From: Xenopus tropicalis
Taxonomy: Eukaryota > Chordata > Amphibia > Anura > Pipidae
Assembly (NCBI RefSeq): GCF_000004195.4
Contig: NC_030683.2
Span: 71,147,764-71,211,763 of the forward strand
Length of the DNA: 64,000 nt
Direction of reading: 5' to 3'
Shown here: positions 58,164 to 64,000 of the stretch, piece after piece
How the letters are laid out: every line of letters begins with the position of its first letter
Numbering within the stretch: position 1 is the first letter of the stretch
Translations under genes and position numbers: made by a program
The notes under the pieces: model-generated
Seen by the model: the letters and a program-made list of their open reading frames with translations, nothing else
What the model was told of the DNA's origin: nothing
Database searches by the model: none

Positions 58164-61100
58164 CATGCAGTGTTTCTTCTCTTAATTACATAATTATGGG
58201 AAATGTTATACTTTAAAACAAGGAGTGCTTCCTTAATTGGAAGAATCAAATGAAATACAGAACATCTTTAAATGCTCATTACTTGACTGGCAACTTTTTG
58301 TGTCTGATTTTTTCTTTCTGAGTTTTTCACATTTGTTGCAGTGCTTACATGAATTACAGAATCTCTTCATCAAAGAAATAAATAAATCTAGTTCCAGTGT
58401 GTTAGTTTAGGGTGCATTTATCACTACCGTATATCATCAGTGAGAGATTATAGAGCTGTAGCCCAGGGCTCAAGCCTCTCTAAACTCTATTATAGCAGGA
58501 TGTGAACTGGCACACCATTAATCCTTTGCTATATATCACAGGCACCTTCCTAATCCAGTTGATAAAATAGAGTAGAACCATAAGAGCTGGAATCTCATGC
58601 CACCAAAGTCTTGTTCAGTTGGACATTTATATTATTGGGTATATGTAAGTGTGTTGGTATACCTGCACATGACATTGTTACACCTCTGATCTCTACAGTA
58701 GTTATTTGGCTCTTCTAATAAATGAACATTTTAATGTTAATATTTGATTGAAGCCATGGCGCTCCTGTGTCTCTGGAGGTGCTTTTTTTCTGAAGTCAAA
58801 CCTTCATAAAGCAAATGAAGCATTCCAAAAGATTTCATGTTAAATTCATTCAAAAAGGGGCACACCTGCTCTCCAGTTTTTGGATGCTGTTACCTGATCA
58901 GACCATTTACTGTGCCTCCTAAAATAGTCTTAAATATGACTCCCAATGAAGAAATGTGCAAGAAATCTCCTGCAGAACATTTATAGAAGGAACAGTAAAG
59001 TCAGCCTAAAACAAGGTTATATTTCTTTATTAAAGACAGTTTATGTTTGGTCTATGTATGTTTTTGTATTTTGTTGCATGTTCAATTTAAAGAGAGTTTA
59101 GGACAAGCCATACAAATACAATTAGGCTTGAATTAAAGTTCTAAGTTTGCCTGACATCTGGATGTACAGTGTGCAGCTATTTGTGCAAGTGTTACCGGTA
59201 AAGAGCTCCAGAACCAGTAAATACAGTTTTTGTCTGTATTGGTCCAGGCATCAAATTAAAACTCTGGGCAGGGGTATATCATATAGATATAAGTAACTGT
59301 TGTACCTTCTTTGGGGAAACCATATATACACACATACAGTAGGTGTCTTGTCCTTGGGCAAGTAAAATATGTCACTCTCTCTGTCTGATACAGTCTATTT
59401 AAAATGTCATGTTATGGAATGTACTAATTTCTTCAGTGAACAGCTTGTTCTTATGGGATACATAATGGACTGCAGTGTGTACTGCTTGCTATATAATGCA
59501 TGAATATGATGCACTTTCTGAGACATCATAGGCTTCAATTTTTTTTTAAGGATTGTAATTAATGTTGTTTAAAAATGCATCAATGGACAGTAGTTATTGT
59601 ATTTCATTTTAAAGTTTTACATATGGCTATAATATACAATGACCCAAAATGATCTTCCGCATTAATCATAAGCCCTTAAAGTAAATATAACCCTACTTAT
59701 ATGTATGATTTACATTCATTTAATGTTTGTATGCATAGTAATCCATTTGTATTCCCCAAGTCTTATATCTGTATATTTTATTTGTCTTGTAGAATTTGTA
59801 ATTGATCCCTGTTTTGTAGTTATGGCTGAAAATTATTTGATTACTGTAACTATCAACTAATACATTAATGCCTTTTGCAGCCTCTGCATCTATACTATAC
59901 CCTTTGATACATTCTTAAATGGTTTCTGTGGGCCATAATGGGGTATTGGAGCAGTGTTTTTCAGCCTTGCCAATCTGATTCTTTTTTTTGACTTACTGAT
60001 TTATCTCTTGTTGAACCAATGTTTTATACAGCTTTACTGTGCATATATTAATTAAAAGTTAAGAGAGGGGCCTATTACAGTGATTATTTAGTATGTGCTT
60101 AATACATAAAAACCAAACTAAAATTAACTGTGAGCAATAGTGAATACTATCAGAACTCTGTCTATAGAAAACACTGTGCAGCAGGATATCTGCTCTCATC
60201 CCAGACCTTCAATTACAGCAGAACTAGCCAAGGAACCAGAAGGGGACAGACTGAGTGGAACAGCCTCGTGCTTTGCAAACATAAAGTTCTTCCCATTAGA
60301 CATCTTCCCTCCACCCAAAAAAAAGATATGACAGGGACATTGGTCATATTTGCACTGGGCTGTATGTTTGAAACAGCTGGCAGGCACTGTAATGTTCATA
60401 TAGCCTCTAAAATAATGTGTTAAATAAATCAATCCAAAGTCTGTTGAACTAGACTATCATATTTATTATGACTTTCATAGAAACTGTTATTTTTCCATTT
60501 AACATTCATCTTTTTCAAACATAGCTGAAAGGGGTATGAGTATAATAAAAATTGTGTTATCTTTTCCTTTTCTGATTAAATGTTGATAGTTAGAAAACGT
60601 ATTCTTTTTGAAGTAAACTCTTTTATCAGCTGGTGCCTAAGAAATGTCTATTGCGCAAATGTTAGTTACTGCTGTACCAGTCTTGTAAGTCCATTTATTA
60701 TCCAATCTTTTCCCTTAAAACTACATATGTTCAGTCTTTGTCTGCCCACTGGTGACAACGGTGGGTATACTGATCAGTAACAAGAATGCAAAGTTAGTAC
60801 CTAAAGGAGCCAAGAGACAGTGAGCATTGCTAGTGCCACCTGTAGTAGCAAGAGGACCAAACAACATCAGGAAGATATGCAGCTATGGGCTAGGTGTGGA
60901 TATTTCACTGTCATTTCACTGTGCTTTTGGTCTGTTACTGTAAAGCCTCAAAGAAAACGTATATTATTATCTTGCCTAATCTTCTATCAGTCTTTAGCAA
61001 CCTTTAACAACCTTTATTTGAAATGACTTTATATTCTGTAGTGTATGGCACCTATTATCCAGAATGCTGTTCTTACTACCTGCATAAGGCCACGTTGCAG

Positions 61101-61406
61101 TCTGTGCCACCTGTTACAACTACATGATTCCCCACTAAGATATAGTGCCACATAATGCAGGCAGTGCTCTATTCAAGAGCTTTGGAGCACACTCGCATCG
61201 TGGCTTTGCCCACTGCATTCTGCTTTGCTATTGACCCCCAAATTTTCCAGGCAGTAGGTTTCTGTGTTCTAAATCTTTCCATCTTTCCCTTTTCCTTTCT
61301 TCTGCTAAGGCAATTAGGAATAAAAAAAACATCTTTTGTATGAAATTGTAATATCTTGGAGTGACATGCATCCAATGACATTTGTGCTGTTCAAAAAAAG
61401 AAGTCT

Positions 61407-61436
61407 CGCTCTCTCTCTCTCTATATATATATATAT
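61407..61436. repeat. (CT)n-(TA)n compound microsatellite
   Basis: CT units pass directly into TA units. Confidence 0.9.
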
Positions 61437-62171
61437 GCAGCAGAAGGCCACTGAGAACGGTTAATCAGTACAAACCCTTTGGGCATAATTGGATTAAAAG
61501 AAGATGCTTCATCTGTAGGCAAAGTCATTGAGTTTGAGGACATCAGGTAGAGATATACCATGACGGAACATCTTACTGCTGTAGCTGCTGAGTAATCACA
61601 AAAGGTACTTCAAATGCATCTAAACATATATTCTTTCCAGTACCAAACATTCATTTCTTCCCTTCAAGCTAATTATAAAAACATTTTGCAATATCCTTCA
61701 GCTTTTGCAAGAACTCTATTTAATGAATTCTAGCATAGGAAAGAAAAAGGTTTTGACTCCCTGTACTACTACTAATTAATTTGCCATCCTCAGGTATCCT
61801 ATGAAGCTCTACAGATCTTTGTGGGATGTTGCAGATAACTTATAAACTGATAAAAAATTTGCATCTGAATTCATTGCCCATAGTTATCAAAGGATACTCA
61901 GCAATACATTACTAGTAGATGGGACAAGCACCCTTAAGGTTTTTTTTGTCATATAAGGGCTAATTAAAGGTCTTGGGCTTGCATGCATGAACATGAAATA
62001 ACACCTCCTGCTGTAGGATATTCTTTTTCATAGAATTTAATATTTCAGTTTAGAAATGTATTCATGTAAATAGGTTTTGGTCATCTATACCACTTACACT
62101 GAGTCTGTAGCATAATTATGTATTGACTTTAAAGTATTTTTTTTTTTTTATTAATCAAGGGCTTGAATGTC

Positions 62172-62200
62172 ACTACCACTACTACTACTACTACTACAGT
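62172..62200. repeat. (CTA)n trinucleotide repeat
   Basis: About eight CTA/ACT units after 'tgtcactac'. Confidence 0.9.
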
Positions 62201-63480
62201 TGTACGATACAATGCATTATATTTGGGAAGGGAGCATAATGATATAGTAGTATGCAAACAGTGGTTTTCTATATAAAATTACATGTGCACCTTTTATACA
62301 CATTCACACATGTAAAAAAAAAATAGTCCTTTAAAAAGCAGTTGATTTTAAAATTTTATAAGGTAGGTATGAACTGAGCTCAATATGACATCCATAAATA
62401 TTACATTGAACTTTCCAATTGGAGGTAAGCTTGACTGATGTTTGGGTGTCCTTATCTAATCCTAGAAAGAAGAAATACATTAATATTCTGCTATGCATTG
62501 TTCAAAATAAACAATTTGCTTTTCAGAATGAGTTCTAGACAGATTAACAAAATTGACTTAGAATATACCAAGTTCAGTTCCTGGAAAATATAGGTATTAT
62601 CCTTATTCATGATTATAGATAGAATTTATATTTATTAAATAAGCGTTTTAATTACATGAGAAATTCTATACAAGAATAACAAGAAAAATCAATAGTTGTC
62701 CAAATGCGCTTACTGCCACAAAGCAGTCCCCAAGCCGTGAGGAGATAAGGATTTAGAAACTATGAAAAGACACTGTAAAGGCAGGCAAAATGGCTGATAG
62801 GATTTTAACAGTTTGATTGCCAAAGCTGCAGGCAATGTGCATCCAATAAATGTATTCGTGTGTACCGAGAAATTTTCTAGAAGTTCCTGTATAGTTGTTT
62901 TTATAGCCTCCCTAAGCAGTGTAGTTTAGTTTCTGTTATGCGTATTGGTTGTTTTTTTTTAATAAACTAATAATGATTATGTTTGTAATTCTCTCGTTTT
63001 TATATTTGCTTATTTATATATTTTCCACAATATTTTTATCCAGCTGTATTATTTATCACTGTTTTGCCCTAACTGATGTTTGCAGTCATCCCTCTTGCTT
63101 ATACAAGTACTCCAGTCCTCAGTATTATGTACTGTATCAATGCTCAAGTCATTTCTACGTCTATGGTAAGTAGGAATTCTCTAGGGGATTAATTACAATG
63201 TAAGGTTCTGTTGTTGGCAAACACTGACTGGATGTCTACAAGAAAGGCTACAGATAGATAAATAAGGAAAGATGTAAGAGGTAAGCAATTCCATAACCAA
63301 GTAAAATATTATGGCAAAGTCCTGGGGGAGCTGATTTATGAACATAAGTACTAAATGCATGAGTGCATTTACCAAGCAACCAGTTAGCAATCTTACTGAA
63401 CAGTTGACTAAAAATGACAGTACATGACAGGTTGCTATTTGCAACTGCTATGGTGGTTATTTTAAAAAAAATTTGGCTAC

Positions 63481-63670
63481 TTAAAGGAGAACTAAATCCT
63501 AAAAATGAATATGGCTAAAAATGCCATATTTTATATACTGACTGCATCAGGCTAAAGGTTTAGCATCTCAGTTGGAGCAATGATTCAGGTCTTTACAGTG
63601 GTCACAGGAGCTCCCCATCTTAAAAAGTTTCTGCAACCCTCACATCCTCTGCACTCTGAGCAGCTGTTAA
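63481..63670. mobile_element. T2/Kolobok-type MITE end, truncated
   Basis: Starts ttaaaggagaactaaatcct, then 'atggctaaaaatgccatatt' and 'ccctcacatcctctgcac'. It corresponds to the inverse of the right part of the element at 11208-11780. It stops at the TTAA that starts the next MITE. Confidence 0.75.
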
Positions 63671-64000
63671 AGGAACAGTAACACCAAAAAATGAAAGTGT
63701 ATAAAAGTATCTAAAACATAATGTGCTGCTGCCCTGCACTGGTAAAAGTTGTGTGTTTACTTCAGAAAGTCTACTATAATTTATATTAATAAGCTGCTAT
63801 GTAGCCACGGGGGCAGCCATTCAAAGGAGAAAAGGCACAGGCACATAGCAGATAACAGATAAAACACTATTGTATTCTACAGAACTTATCTGTTATCTGT
63901 TATGTAACCTGTGCCTTTTCTCCTTTTTTCCAGCTTGAATGGCTGCCCCTGTGGCTACACAGCAGCTTATTATATAAATTATAGTAGTGTTACTGTAGCA
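63667..64000. mobile_element. T2/Kolobok-type hairpin MITE, cut by window end
   Basis: Starts ttaaaggaacagtaacacca. Long arms: 'aggagaaaaggcacaggcac' pairs with 'gtgccttttctcc', and 'ttcagaaagtctactataat' with the last bases 'attatagtagtgttactgta'. Same family as 28454-28872. About 50 bases are expected beyond the window edge. Confidence 0.85.

Larger units (their letters stand above)
55930..63480. other. Nearly repeat-free block, no gene seen
   Basis: About 7.5 kb with no MITE I can recognise apart from a possible 28-base scrap of the TA-flanked family (61048-61075). Frames up to 97 codons (60130-60423) show no known domain. Low transposon density may mean constrained noncoding sequence or chance. 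Confidence 0.4.

Noticed and set aside
60130..60423. 97-codon frame in the repeat-free block
   Set aside because: No domain recognised; overlapping frames on both strands suggest chance.
1..64000. tRNA, rRNA or small nuclear RNA genes
   Set aside because: I looked for tRNA B-box type sequence and conserved RNA motifs and found none convincing.

Overview
This window reads as vertebrate, almost certainly Xenopus (X. tropicalis or a close relative) intergenic or intronic DNA. It is AT-rich and contains no long open reading frame, no recognisable host exon, no operon-like gene packing and no rRNA or tRNA gene. It is crowded with DNA-transposon derivatives of kinds well known from frog genomes: TTAA-flanked MITEs with TTAAAGG ends (T2/Kolobok type), TA-flanked MITEs with CAGGTATGGGA ends, GGGG-ended palindromic elements with 3-bp A/T duplications (PIF/Harbinger-like), and hAT-like elements with 8-bp duplications. 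I cannot name a host gene from this sequence. Most open frames of 60-130 codons look like chance or repeat-derived frames.

Layout. 0-5 kb: a dispersed repeat, a TA-flanked MITE holding a nested GGGG-ended element, a decayed hAT element and a T2 MITE. 5.9-8.2 kb: (TA)n tracts around a hairpin, then a hAT end and another hairpin. 10.9-14.2 kb: two nested structures, the second a T2 MITE holding a hAT MITE whose core is nine 40-bp repeats. 14.9-15.5 kb: remnant of a Penelope-like element (GIY-YIG end). 17.7-18.2 kb: an old degenerate 40-bp tandem array. 20-21 and 27.7-28.3 kb: (TA)n-bordered hairpins with hammerhead-ribozyme-like cores. 25.4-26.1 kb: a clean hAT MITE and a TA-flanked MITE. 28.4-32.9 kb: T2 and GGGG-ended elements. 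33-44 kb: mostly unique sequence, with a perfect CTCF core. 44.2-54 kb: a CR1/L2-type reverse transcriptase tail and a dense run of MITEs, several nested. 54.2-55.2 kb: a cluster of TA-flanked MITEs. 55.9-63.5 kb: a nearly repeat-free block. 63.5-64 kb: two abutting T2 MITEs, the last cut by the window end.

The most interesting signals are: (1) a Penelope-like remnant plus several separate hairpins that share a hammerhead-like arrangement (TTGANRA, stem-loop II, GAAAC) and are bordered by long (TA)n tracts; (2) two unrelated tandem arrays with a 40-bp period, one CpG-rich inside a hAT MITE and one AT-rich and ancient; (3) T2 MITEs carrying paired NRF1 palindromes and a YY1-like site; (4) clear nesting that lets insertions be ordered in time. 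Family names are from recognition of termini and target duplications, not from database searches.
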